Assembly (NCBI GenBank): GCA_037953745.1
Contig: JBAKBP010003185.1
Coordinates: forward strand, 62,001 to 126,000
Length of the DNA stretch: 64,000 nt
Direction: 5' to 3'
From: Lithodes maja
Taxonomy: Eukaryota > Arthropoda > Malacostraca > Decapoda > Lithodidae
Part shown: positions 42,763 to 53,838 of the stretch, one piece after another
Position numbering within the stretch: the first letter of the stretch is position 1
How the letters are laid out: every line of letters starts with the position of its first letter
Position numbers and translations under genes: made by a program
The notes under the pieces: generated by a model
Database searches by the model: none
Told to the model about the DNA's origin: nothing
What the model saw: the letters and a program-made list of their open reading frames with translations, nothing else

Positions 42763-45700
42763 TGGCTTCCACGTCTCTCCTGCAGCTTTTCTTCTGGAAT
42801 GCACGGTCACTGCTTAGGAAAACGCAAGATCTACGGACAACTGTTGCTCGACTGTCCCCAGTGGTGGTGGGACTTTGTGAGACCTGGCTTACCCCTACCC
42901 TCACTTTTCGTCTGCCAGGCTTTCAACTGTTTCGGGAAGACCGTTGTGGCAGGGGCGGAGGTTTGGCACTCCTCATCAGACACCGTTCCATGCTTACAGC
43001 TCCCCCTCCAGCATTTTCGTGGGGGGTCTTGGAAGTCTTGGCGGCCAAGGTGGCACTAGAGACGGGATGGGTTACAGTCCTCGTTTGTTACAACCCCTGC
43101 AAGAGTGTGACAGTGGAGGAATACCGGTTTTACGTCAATCAACTGCCGCGTCCATGCATCATCTACGGTGACTTTAACGCACGTCATGCCTACTGGGATC
43201 CAGTCGCCCCGCGGGCATCTCGGAACTCCTCGGGGTCTGCTTTATTTGACCTGCTGCTGCAATCCCCGGACATCGCCTTGCTCACGCCTCCAGGACTCCC
43301 CACGCGGATAGATCCACATACCACGAAGCACTCGACCTTGGACCTTTGCCTCGGCTCCCCTCAGTTTCAAGGGGCATCCATCACGACTGGGCCGTACATG
43401 GGCAGTGACCACCTCCCAATTCTATTGCATGTGCAGAGTGTCCGGGTACGGGAGTCCCAACGGGCTTGTCCTCGCTGGAAATTCGTCGACACTGCGTGGC
43501 CTGAGTACTGTACTGCTGCATCGGAGCTCTTGGTGCGGACTGAGGTTTCGTCTTCATTGGAGGAGGCGGCAGTGGGGATTTCGGAGGCGTTGGTGCAGGC
43601 GGGTTCCCAGGCCTTCAGGAGGACTAGTCCCTCCACATCATCCCTACCTGCTGTTCCATGGTGGTCACCGGAGTGTGCTGCAGCGATCCAAGCTCGCCGT
43701 CGTGCATGGAGGGATTGGAGACGTCACCCCTGTGCTGCGAAGAAGAGGACATATCGTCGGGCTGATGCTAGGTGCATGAAGATTTTGTTGGTGGCTCGGA
43801 GGCGTGCCTGGGGGTCCTTCTGCTCGTCCCTGAGGTTTACGGGCTCTTGTACGAGGGCGTGGCGATTTGTTAAATCAATGAATGGGATGCATGTGAATCT
43901 CTCGTGCCCCCTTCGGATTGATGGGCAGCTAGTCAGCGATGGTCAGGCGATAGCGGATTCATTGGCGGCCTTCTTTGAAGAAAAGTTCGCTATTCCTGAA
44001 CCTTTACCAGTGTCTGATCGCCTCGAGTCGTCCATCGCCCACTATACTGGCTCCCCTACCGCGCCTACTGCTCTTGCCGCGCCTTTCACCGCCCAGGAGC
44101 TGGATGATGCATTATGCTCCCTCCCTCGGGGTAAGGCGTTGGGTCCGGATGAAGTGGCCTATGAGATGTTGCGCCACCTGCATTCAGGGGCCAGAGAGGT
44201 GCTGCTGGGAGTTTACAACGGTAGCTGGCAGGCAGGACTCTTCCCGCAATGTTGGAGGCATGCTCTCCTTCTCCTTTTCCCCAAGCCTGGTAAGGATCCG
44301 GCCCAGCCGTCATCAAGGAGAGGGATATGCTTATTATCGGCCGTCGGCAAGGTTATGGAAAAGTTGGTCAACCTGCGTCTCTCTTGGTGGCTGGAAACGA
44401 GAGGACTCCTGGGCGACGCTCTCTGCGGCTTTAGACCTGGCCGTGGGACAATCGACGTACTGCTGCAGCTGGAGTACCACATCCACAACGCTTACCGAAA
44501 TAAACAAGTCCTTCTGGTGGCGTTCATAGACGTTGAGGGGGCTTTTGATGCTGCGTCACACATGGGCATTGTATACAAGCTTGGTGCCATGGGATTCCGT
44601 GGAACGGTGCTTCGGTGGTTCTGCAGCTTCCTGAAGGGGCGATCCTTCTCAGTGTCGGTCGGGGAGGCCAGGTCCCGTAAGGTCTCCACACACTGCGGCA
44701 CCCCCCAGGGGTCGGGACTCAGCCCCCCCTTATACAATGCCCTGATGTCCGATTTCCCCAGCCCTGCCGACACATCCGTGCTGATTTATGCGGACGACAT
44801 ATCCTTGGTATGTGCGGCGGACACCCTTCCGGAAGCCCAGGCCCGTCTTCAGGCTGCTATTGACGACTTGCTCCATTGGGCCTCAGAATGGGGCCCACGA
44901 ATGGGGGGTTTACGGTTGAATACACAGAAGAGCGCCGTAATGTGTTTTACTCTGAAAACTCGTCTTCCTGGCTTACCGAGGGTGTACATGGGGGGCAGTC
45001 TGTTACCGTATCGCACTAGCCATGTGTTCCCTGGGCCTCCGGTTGAATGGACCGATCCTCACCTGGGGGGCCCATATTGATTATCTACGGGAGTCTTGTA
45101 TGAAGCGACTGAACCTCATGAAGTGCATTGCACACACCAAGTGGGGTGCTTCTCGTGACGCCCTGCTTCAGTTTTATGAGGTTTTTATCCGGAGCAAGTT
45201 GAAATATGGATGTGTAGTATATGGGTCAGCCTCGGACACAGTGTTGGCGCGATTGAATCCAATCCATAATGCGGCTCTCCGCATAGCGCTGGGGGCGCTC
45301 GGCTCGTCCCCCGTTGTTTCCCTGGAGGCGGAATCAGGGATCCTGCCCTTGGTCTGGAGCCGGGCGATGGCCGATTGCAGTTGGATGTCCAGAGTAGCAC
45401 GCATGCCTGAAGCCCATCCTCTGGTCAGATTATTGAGGTCGTCAGGGGTGGGGCTGGCCTCCCCGCTCTGGCCAGTAAAGCGCCGGTGCCCGTTCCTGGT
45501 TCGTGGACTCAAGACTTACAGCCTTCTCGGAATTGCCCCTCCGAGCCCGATGCCGGTACCTTCTGTCTCCCCAGTGCCGCCCTGGGTTTGTCTCTCCGGG
45601 TTGGTACGCCACACATTCCATCGCAGCTTTAAGAAGTCAGAATGTGCGGTCATGGCACAGGGGTACTTTCGGGAGCTGTCAGCCACACGATACATTGGAT

Positions 45701-46581
45701 TCTCCCCTGTCTTCACCGATGGATCCTTCGTCCCCCCGGCTTCTTCGACAGCTGCAGTCTACTACGAGGAGCTCGCACTGTGCCAGACTTGGCGGCTCTC
45801 CGGGCATCATCACATCCTGGCAGCGGAGCTTTTTGCCATATATAAAGCACTTCTCTTCATTAGCGTCCACTTGTCCAGTCAGCAGGTGGTCGTCTACTCT
45901 GACTCCCAGTCTTCTCTTCGCCTGCTGCAGTCTCATCGCCCTGCGTCGCATGCCTCCCTTGTCTTCAAGATACAGTCACTGCTTCTTCACCTCTCCAACT
46001 CACCATGGCCTGTGCATTTACAATGGATTCCGTCTCACTGCGGGATCAGGGGGAACCACATAGCGGACAGGGGCGCAGCCACGGCTCACTCATTGACATC
46101 CTGTGAGAGTTTGGACGCTGATCTGCGGTCCCATCAGATGGTGGTTCGTCGGGCATGTATGGATCGATGGAACGCCACCCTCCGATGTTCGTTACCTGCC
46201 ACTACCCTCGGCGCATATCGGGTAGACTCGTCTCCCCAACCCTGGGCGAGAAACAGGCTCCGCTGTCTGGACGTGACCCTGGTCAGGCTACGCATCGGCC
46301 ATACCACGCTCTCTGGCCACCTCCGGCGGTTGGGTATCCTGGGTAGTGATGCATGCCGGTGGTGTGGTCAGCCGGAGACTATTGAGCACTATGTGTTGAG
46401 ATGTCCTCGCTTCTACATGGAGCGGTCTATCCTCGCTGGCCGCCTTCGACTCCTCGGCATCACCTCGCTCTCCCTGCCAACGCTCCTCGGAGGCCGGGGG
46501 GTCCCTGAGGGGATGAGACGTGCCATGATTCTCCGCTTCTGCAGCTTCCTCACAGCGACTGGGCGCCTGACGCGCTTGTAG
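42759..46581 (+). pseudogene. I-B ORF2: endonuclease, RT, RNase H (one frameshift)
   Basis: ATG at 42759 overlaps the ORF1 stop. In order: endonuclease (FFWNARSLLRKTQD, LCETWLTP, YGDFNARHAYWD, GSDHLPILL), linker (VPWWSPECAA), RT (FPKPGKDPAQPSS, FIDVEGAFDAA, GTPQGSGLSP, YADDISLVC). After a 1-base C insertion near 45032 comes the RNase H (FTDGSF, AELFAIYKA, YSDSQSSL, SHCGIRGNHIAD) and a C-terminal knuckle (CRWCGQPETIEHYVLRC). The two frames are 42759-45080 and 45022-46581. All catalytic motifs are intact apart from the frameshift. The RNase H places it in the I group. Confidence 0.88.
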
Positions 46582-46879
46582 TCGATGGCATCTCCGCGCC
46601 TACGAAGGAAGGGCTGGAGCGGGCGCGGTGACGTGCTCGAGTGGCCCTGTAACTCCAACAACAACAAGCTTCACTCTGATTGGCTACTGAACATCTAGCC
46701 TCCAAGAAGCTAGAATGTAAAAGTGTCCTGGACTGGCTGTACAAAAATAACTGAAAACTTTAGGCAAGAATGTAGTTACCGGGTGTCTTGTTTACACTAC
46801 GCGGACGCTCACCATCATGTTCCCGTCTATTTTGACTGCCTTTGGATACAAAAATACATTACCCTAACCAAACAAGAAC

Positions 46880-47195
46880 CGTGGTGGTCGAGTGGTGAGC
46901 ACGCTCACGTATGAATCTGCAAGACCCGGGATCGAATCCCTGCCACGGCGGACATTTAGTGGGTGTGTTAGTACGTCCTAGCATGTTTCACATGTTCGCA
47001 CCCAGTCAGGGAACATCCTGACGACGTATACAGACTAAAACACACATAACAAAGCCACTCCAACAGCTTCCTCTCTCTCCAACACCCCTTCTCTCTTCTC
47101 TACACGCTTCAGAAAAATAGGAAAAGTAGAATGTAAATACGAGGCGCCGTTGTAAAGACTTATCCCTCAATACTTCATCTGATCTGATCTGACAA
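46880..47195 (+). mobile_element. tRNA-derived SINE
   Basis: Box A TGGTCGAGTGG (46885-46895) and box B GGATCGAATCC (46929-46939) lie at tRNA spacing, followed by a 3' body and a short (TCTGA)n tail at 47180-47192. Not a functional tRNA: the acceptor region does not close into a proper cloverleaf. Confidence 0.75.
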
Positions 47196-47466
47196 CCTAA
47201 CCTAACCTAGTATTATAGATTTATAAGTATTTATTTTATTATAAGTATTTATAGACGATTTATGTTGTATGTCGGTAGTGGTACACCCGGTAACTACATC
47301 CATCCCAAATTTTATAGGGGAGTGAAAATCAAATTGACAAAATAAGAAAAGTAGCACTTATCCGCGCATCAGTAAGGTAAGGGCGAAACAAAATAATTCC
47401 ATAAGACAGGAATCCCGTAATCGAGGGGTTGTTGTTCTGCAGAATACCTCTAAATATCAGCTCTAT

Positions 47467-48414
47467 TAGGGTTACCATACGTCCGTATTTTCCCGAACAT
47501 GTCCTCCATTTTGGCCTACAAATGATCATCCGGGAGGAATTTCGAAAATTTGTCAAAATTCGGGAATGTTAGCTTCCATATTTTTTTCACACAGATTGAT
47601 AGAAAATATAATGATAATGAAGGAAAAAGAGAGGACGGGGGATGTGGAAACTGTACAGATCATGTTGTTTTCGTCAGCTGAGTAGTGTAGTCACGTACTG
47701 TACGTTGACATTTCAAAGGTGTTGTCAATTTAGCATTTTTTTCGAGCTAGGCCGCTAGGCTCTAGCAGCTCTACCAGGTAGGCCTATTCACGGCATGTAT
47801 TTTTATAGTGTTGTTATAGTATACCAGAAGAGAAATATTGAAAGGTTTAAGGATACAATTTTTATGGCAATTTTACACTGTAACATTAGTTTTTATTGCC
47901 CTGCAATTTAATATGTTAGCAAAATTCCAACCATAATCTAGTCTAGCAGCTTCTAGCTATTTTATATATGCGTATGTTGACAACTATCACGGCGGCGATT
48001 TGCAAGTCTCAGTCTTAAACTTGCTGTGACATTGAGTAGGTAGGTGCTCTAAAGTTGTCTAAATCTTTCTTGTGGGTTTGTGTATTGCTGTGTGCAGCTA
48101 AAAAGAAAAAAATCAAATATGTAGCCGCATCTCCTTAGGCAAAGGTACTGTAATATATTGTGTTAATACATTAAAGACTTCTATACAATGCAACTTGTAT
48201 TTTAAAAACACATTACAATACACTTCAACAGTACACTAATGAAAATATATATATACTGTATATATATACCGGTATATATATATAGGCATATATATATTGT
48301 TACGCATTTATTATCACAGCTGCTTCAAGGGTACATAATAGCGCCAAAGTGCATGCGATGGGTGTGGGTGGCAGGGATGTCCTCTTTTTTTGTTGTGCAG
48401 ATATGGCAACCCTA
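47467..48414. mobile_element. hAT-type non-autonomous transposon
   Basis: Termini TAGGGTTACCATA (47467-47479) and, inverted, TAGGGTTGCCATA (48402-48414), flanked by an exact 8-bp duplication AGCTCTAT (47459-47466 and 48415-48422). An 8-bp duplication is diagnostic of hAT. The 948-bp interior has no transposase frame. It includes an AT-rich microsatellite (48240-48300). Confidence 0.8.
48240..48300. repeat. TA-rich microsatellite
   Basis: Alternating TATATA with ACTG and CCGG interruptions inside the hAT-type element. Confidence 0.8.
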
Positions 48415-48654
48415 AGCTCTATCCCTTATTGTCCTTTATTTGAGGGAACCTATCCTGTATCCATTTTCTTAAATCTATGATCGAAACTCAGTTTTCTGTG
48501 GGTTTCAAGGGGTTAGGGGGGGGGGGGGGGAGCAGCAGGATAATTAAAGAATTACCTATACTTATTAAGTTACTTATATTTACTTAAGTAAGTATGAGTC
48601 ATAAAGACTGTATATAGGCTAGGCCTAGCCTATACCTTTAGATACCTTTAGATG

Positions 48655-48862
48655 TGTTCGCCGCTCTTCTAGCGGCACCAAGGAGCGCGACGCCCCTCGT
48701 TATGGGTGGTGATTTGGTGCAGTAGACTGTTTGAAGCGACAGCTCGTTCCCTTGCGAGGATGGGCTCGTCTGGCACTTTTTGCAGTTCGACATCTAGCCC
48801 TCTCTTGAAGTTGTCTAACGAGATGTCCCTCATGTCTCTTACTCGCCGTGGGAGTTTATGTT
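48655..48862 (-). pseudogene. 3' fragment of a jockey/CR1-like LINE
   Basis: The minus strand is homologous to 50925-51105: the segment encoding RVRDMRG, LDNFK-like sequence, then CQTSPSS and the following tail. Only the extreme 3' end remains. Confidence 0.65.
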
Positions 48863-49440
48863 ACAAAGCCTATGTTACAAAGATTGAGATATCTCATGCG
48901 TGTCAATCGGAAAACATACCGACCAAATTAGGTTACTGTCTTCTTTGAATCCAAAAACTCACAAAATCTGAGCCAAATTTTGCTTCCTAGGTTTGTAATT
49001 AAATCAAAACACAATAGGCCTATTCATAAAAAAATAAGAAATTCCAAAATTTAAAACCCTGGGAAAAATAGTGACATTAAAATTTGAAATCCCAAATTGG
49101 CTCTAGGCCTAAAACAGGGGAGACATAGGCTGCTGAAATAGGCCAAATCCCTACAAGGGCCAACATTTAGCAAAAAAATATAGGCTAGCCTAATTATTAT
49201 TTCAGAATAGCCGGTCGTCCCAAACTTAAGTTAAATTAAACATCCTTTTCGGTCAATATAAAGGAGCCGGACCACAGCTATTTCAAAGTTTATTTTGTGT
49301 GGGTTTTGTTATTTTTTAGGTTTATCAGTGCTTAATAATAATTATTATTACCGGAAATTAGTATTTACCCATTATCCAACAATCTAAAAATATGGCCCCC
49401 ACTAGTGGGGAGGGCTATGAAGTTCAGGGAATATGAAGGA
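48863..49440. other. AT-rich intergenic sequence
   Basis: No gene or repeat boundary recognised. Confidence 0.5.
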
Positions 49441-49444
49441 TTAA

Positions 49445-49923
49445 CCCTCCGGCCCCGGCTATATATTATATATATATTCCTCGAAATCCGGGTGTTTTGG
49501 CCGAAAAACGTCTAGGCTAGGCTACCGTATATTCGTTAATCAGACTGCTTCCCGCATTCCCGCGCATCCCCAAGCGTAGCTGTGTTATTTACCTGTAAAA
49601 TGGCCTTAAGTAGAGCTCTCTAAGTCAACTGGGTGAGCTGTGATGATGATTTCATTGGAGATAACTTTATGGCCAAACCAGCCACTTTACACCACTTTTC
49701 GATACTGAACAACAACATACAGGCACACACGAACAAGCGACGCTCTCCTTCTTGTGGCCGGAGATGCGGAGCGTCGGTCCAGCCGGCTGTTGTTTACATG
49801 CGTCGGACCGACGCCTCGCACACGAAGCTCACAGGCTTTCAAGCAATGGTACAATGTAGTACCACCCGGGTTCCTGGGGCCAAAAAAAAATGGTACACGT
49901 GTGTACCAACCGGGTTTGAAGGG
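49445..49923 (+). mobile_element. piggyBac-type MITE C
   Basis: 479 bp between TTAA at 49441-49444 and 49924-49927. The left end is CCCTCCGGCCCCGG; the right end, inverted, is CCCTTCAAACCCGG. The right subterminal units read ATGGTAC…GTACCA(A/C)CCGGG, at 49846-49870 and 49890-49914 (44 bp apart), a different spacer sequence from MITEs A and B. Confidence 0.9.
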
Positions 49924-49959
49924 TTAAAGGAAATAGCATTATTTTTTAACCACTTGCCG

Positions 49960-51110
49960 TTGGATACAGGACTTATAGAAATCCTCATATATGTGGCCAG
50001 CAGCCAACAAAAAACCCTATTTACCCGTGAACCGAAAACAATCAGTAGCAGTAAGCCAAGAAACATCTGAGCCTTCAGACGTCAAAAGCTCAGTTCCCCA
50101 AGGAACAGTACTAGCGCCCCTTCTTTTCCTCATTCTAATAAGTGACATAGATGCCAACACAAGACACAGTACAGTATCCTCCTTTGCGGATGACACGAAA
50201 CTGAGTATGATAGTAAAGACACAGAAAAACACGGGCCGGCTGCAAGAGGACATAAATAAGGTGTTCCAGTGGACCAGGGAAAATAACATGCAGTTTAATG
50301 AAGACAAATTTCAATTAATACGATACGGAGATAAGAATTTTGTTAAAGAGAGCACAAGTTACATAACAGAATCCAATCACATAATAGAACATAAAGACAA
50401 TGTGAAAGACCTTGGGGTGATAATGTCTGAAAATATAGGATTCAAAGAACATAACCAGGTCAAAGTTGCAGCTGCGAAACGGCTAACAGGTTGGATTCTA
50501 CGAACATTTAAAACTTGCGGTGAATTGCCTATGATAACACTCTTCAAATCCCTGGTGCTACCGCGGCTAGAATACTGTAACGTATTAACATCCCCATACA
50601 AATTAGGTGAAATTAATGACTTAGAAAGTGTATAAAGGAACTTCACCTCATATATAAACTCAGTAAAACAGTTACACTATTGGGATCGCTTAAAATCACT
50701 AAAACTGTATTCGTTGGAACGTAGAAGGGAACGATACTTAATAATATATACGTGGAAAATCGCAGAGGGTTTTGTACCAAATCTACATACACCAATAGCA
50801 ATGAAATTCAATGATAGGAGAGGCTGGGAATGCGATATCCCCAAGATGATAAATCGGGGGCTATGGGCTCTCTGCGAGAGGGCTGGTTATCACATAGAGG
50901 AGCACGTCTCTTCAACAAACTCCCGCGGCGAGTGAGAGACATGAGAGGTGTTTCGTTAGACAGCTTCAAGATAGCTCCTGATGTCGAACTACAAAAAGTG
51001 CCAGACGAGCCCATCTTCACAAGAGTGCGCTCCACCTCTTCGAATAGTCTGCTGCACCAATTCTCAAACAACAACGAAGGGCGGTGCGCTCTTCGGTACC
51101 ACTAGCAAGA
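49960..51110 (+). pseudogene. Jockey/CR1-like LINE, 5'-truncated RT
   Basis: Begins inside the RT palm (SVPQGTVLAPLLFLILISDI, FADDTKLSMIV), continues through PRLEYCNVL, has a stop near 50635, then further conserved C-terminal motifs (YSLERRRERYLIIYTWKI, RGARLFNKLPRRVRDMRG) in shifted frames to about 51105. Endonuclease absent. Dead copy. Confidence 0.8.
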
Positions 51111-51247
51111 GTGGCGAACTCCACATAGGTGAACTGGGTCAATATACAGGAGACACAACAATATAGGTAGCAAATTTCGGTTCAATGTTATTTTAATACC
51201 ACAAATTTTGTTGATATACTTGAAGATAAATATTGAATCTATAATAT

Positions 51248-51465
51248 GCTCTAAAGATCATAAGAAATTTGTTTTAACCCTCGGCAAAACCTAATAAAAA
51301 AGTATGGTACTAAAATGTCTTTTTCGTAACAAGGTTGTCAATACGGTACTTCCAGTTACCGATAGCTCTAAAGATCATATGAAAATGTGTTAAACCCTCG
51401 GAAAAACCTAATATAAAAGTATGGTACTAAAATTTAATTTTCGTAACAAGGTTGTCAATTCATAG
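51248..51465. repeat. 117-bp tandem duplication
   Basis: GCTCTAAAGATCATA recurs at 51248 and 51365. The units share AGTATGGTACTAAAAT and TTCGTAACAAGGTTGTCAAT. Imperfect, no coding potential. Confidence 0.75.
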
Positions 51466-51495
51466 TGTGGCCGTGACATCAGGTCACGTGACAAT

Positions 51496-53351
51496 TGTTA
51501 CGACCGGGCACTCGGGTACACTAGGGCTCTTACACAGGACTCGAGTATGGCTCGCTGCCACAACGGAAACACACGATCCCAACCCCAGAGTACTGCCAGC
51601 CGAACAAAAAACGCCACTACCCTCCAGAGTTCTATCTGCTATAACGGGGTATACAAGAACTCGGTACTAGCGTTTCACACAACAGACTAATAGCAAGACG
51701 GGAGTTATCTAGTCTGGTCAACAATCAAACAAAGAAGAAAGTACTACAACACTAAAGAATAGTGTTGGCCGAAGCCGAAGTAATCCACCCTTGAACTAAG
51801 AACTTAAGAAGTCCTCCACCCTCTACTTCGGATCGGCACTATTACGTTACGTTAAACAATAGTCCTCGAGCATCAAGCAAGGAATCTTCTGATAAGTTAG
51901 ATGCTTCTCGAATACTCATAAGAAGTAAGTATCGGATTTTGAACAGCAATTTAATGAATAACTCACTGGTAATTAAAGGCTTTAAATTGACATAAGAAGA
52001 ATTATAAGAATAAGCAATAGGATATGGCAAACATTAAGAAGAAGTACTCCGACAATGCACTGGCAATAGCCTACTAAGATTGTGCTCGTGGGCCACTAAT
52101 CTCTGAAGCAGCTAAGCGTGCCACACATGAAATCAATAATGCTTAAACAATAATATACATAAGGAGAAGCTTCAATACTATACTGTATCTGCTGGTCGAG
52201 CAAAGTCTAGCTGGGATATCTAAGGTTAAGAGACAATGGCTGAGCAAGCGGCTCGTAGCCTAGCGAGGTCCTTAAGACTGTGCGGCCAAATTACGGTAAT
52301 TGACGGGATGCTCTCTTGAGAGATCCAGATCACTAGTATCTGGTTCTCTCCTGGCGATCCTCTCAAAGTCAAGCAAATGAGATAACACAGTGTTGGGTGG
52401 CATAGGCAAAAGCCCTCACTCGCAACACAGTGCTAAACTCCCACGGTACACAGTCAGAAAGACCACCTAGGCGTTCCACGTCTCCGTTGCAATTGTACTG
52501 GTTCAACCGCAACCTAGTACTCATAGGAAATCACAACTCAGAAACCCTATCCCAGTCTAGCATTGCCTAAACCAGCAGAAAACAGGAACATGAATAATCG
52601 CACACAGGGAAATGCATATACGAGTGCAACAAACATCAATCAATCCTATTCTAGTTAACCCTTCCAAAAATAGGCTATCTAACAGGCACTTATCTCGTGA
52701 GAACTCAAGCGATAATACTTTGGCTGACTAAATCTGCACCAAAGGGGTCATGGAGGTTAAACAGGGGCGAGAAGAGAAGAAGATAGGCTGTTCAGAGAGT
52801 AGAGAAAGTTCACATCAGTCGGAAGAATATGGATAGTTGCAAGGGATATGAGAAGTCGCTTTGCCTGATGAGTTCTGAAGAATGGTGGCAAGAACCTCTC
52901 TTTTTATACTCGGCCCTCTAGCGGCATATCTCAAACTACTTAAGGACCGCCCACTGGCAATCATGACGTCATATTCTCTCTCAATCTGGGATCGACAAAG
53001 AACTTCCCACGCGCTGAAAGGGAGGAAGGGAGGAGGGAGGAGGGAATTAGGCCTATCTGCCCGCGTGGCGCACTCACTGGTCCCCGTTACGTAATATCTC
53101 TCTCTCTCTCCTCTCATCATTACATATAAGTCCCACACACAATACTTATAACTAATGATATAAAATAGAACTCGTTGACTCAGATGAAAACAAAATACAT
53201 ATTTATAATACTTATAGTACAACGGCTCACATAAACTAAGTTAGGAAACTCTACACAGACTACAGCCAAAGTTCCTGCCCTGACGATCCTAGCGAGAGTG
53301 GGGCCTGACTGGGCGTTCTGTACAGCATGCTCATACTCGACATGCGTCACA
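51496..53351 (-). repeat. 3' LTR of LTR element copy 2
   Basis: 1856 bp. Differs from the LTRs of copy 1 by scattered substitutions and small indels. A polypurine tract (53352-53362) abuts it. Confidence 0.92.
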
Positions 53352-53838
53352 CCTCCCCCAAGATTTTACTTGCTCAACCCTGAGCTAAAATCTGATATAC
53401 AGAACCCCATCAAACCCCTCACACCCAGCGACCGCATGGCACTAAAACAACGCTGAGTTTATCACTAAAACACATCTTATATAAAAAAAAAATTCACATT
53501 TCATAACTCCTCCCAACAATAGTAAAAGACATAATATCATGCTCCCAGAGCGAGCTTACAGCAGCTCAGCCGTTTGATAGTTCGTGGACTACTCAAACAC
53601 TATAGGCTATGACAAACTTATACAATTATCTATATCAAAAAGAAAGAGTTTTTATATGATTTTTATATTTTAATATGTTTTTTTCCGGCTGCACTATAAG
53701 GGCAGCCTATTTTCTTCTATACCAAACGCTCAACAATCCTGCTTTACGACCCAATACGCTGGGCTACAACCGCGAGCCAACAAGCACCAAGCGCAAAATA
53801 CTACTCAAACTAAAGCAGGAGGCTACCCGTGTGTCAAT

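Larger units (their letters stand above)
39833..46665 (+). mobile_element. Full-length I-clade LINE (I-B)
   Basis: Flanked by a 14-bp target duplication AAGCTTCACTCTGA (39819-39832 and 46666-46679). It ends in a short CAACAACAAC tail. It contains ORF1, an ORF1/ORF2 ATGA overlap, and ORF2 with endonuclease, RT and RNase H. Only two lesions stand out: a nested CR1/L2-like LINE at 40934-42022 in ORF1 and a 1-base insertion near 45032 in ORF2. Without the nested element it is about 5.7 kb. Confidence 0.9.

Noticed and set aside
46881..46950. Functional tRNA gene
   Set aside because: A and B boxes are present but the acceptor and anticodon arms do not fold correctly and a long SINE body follows.
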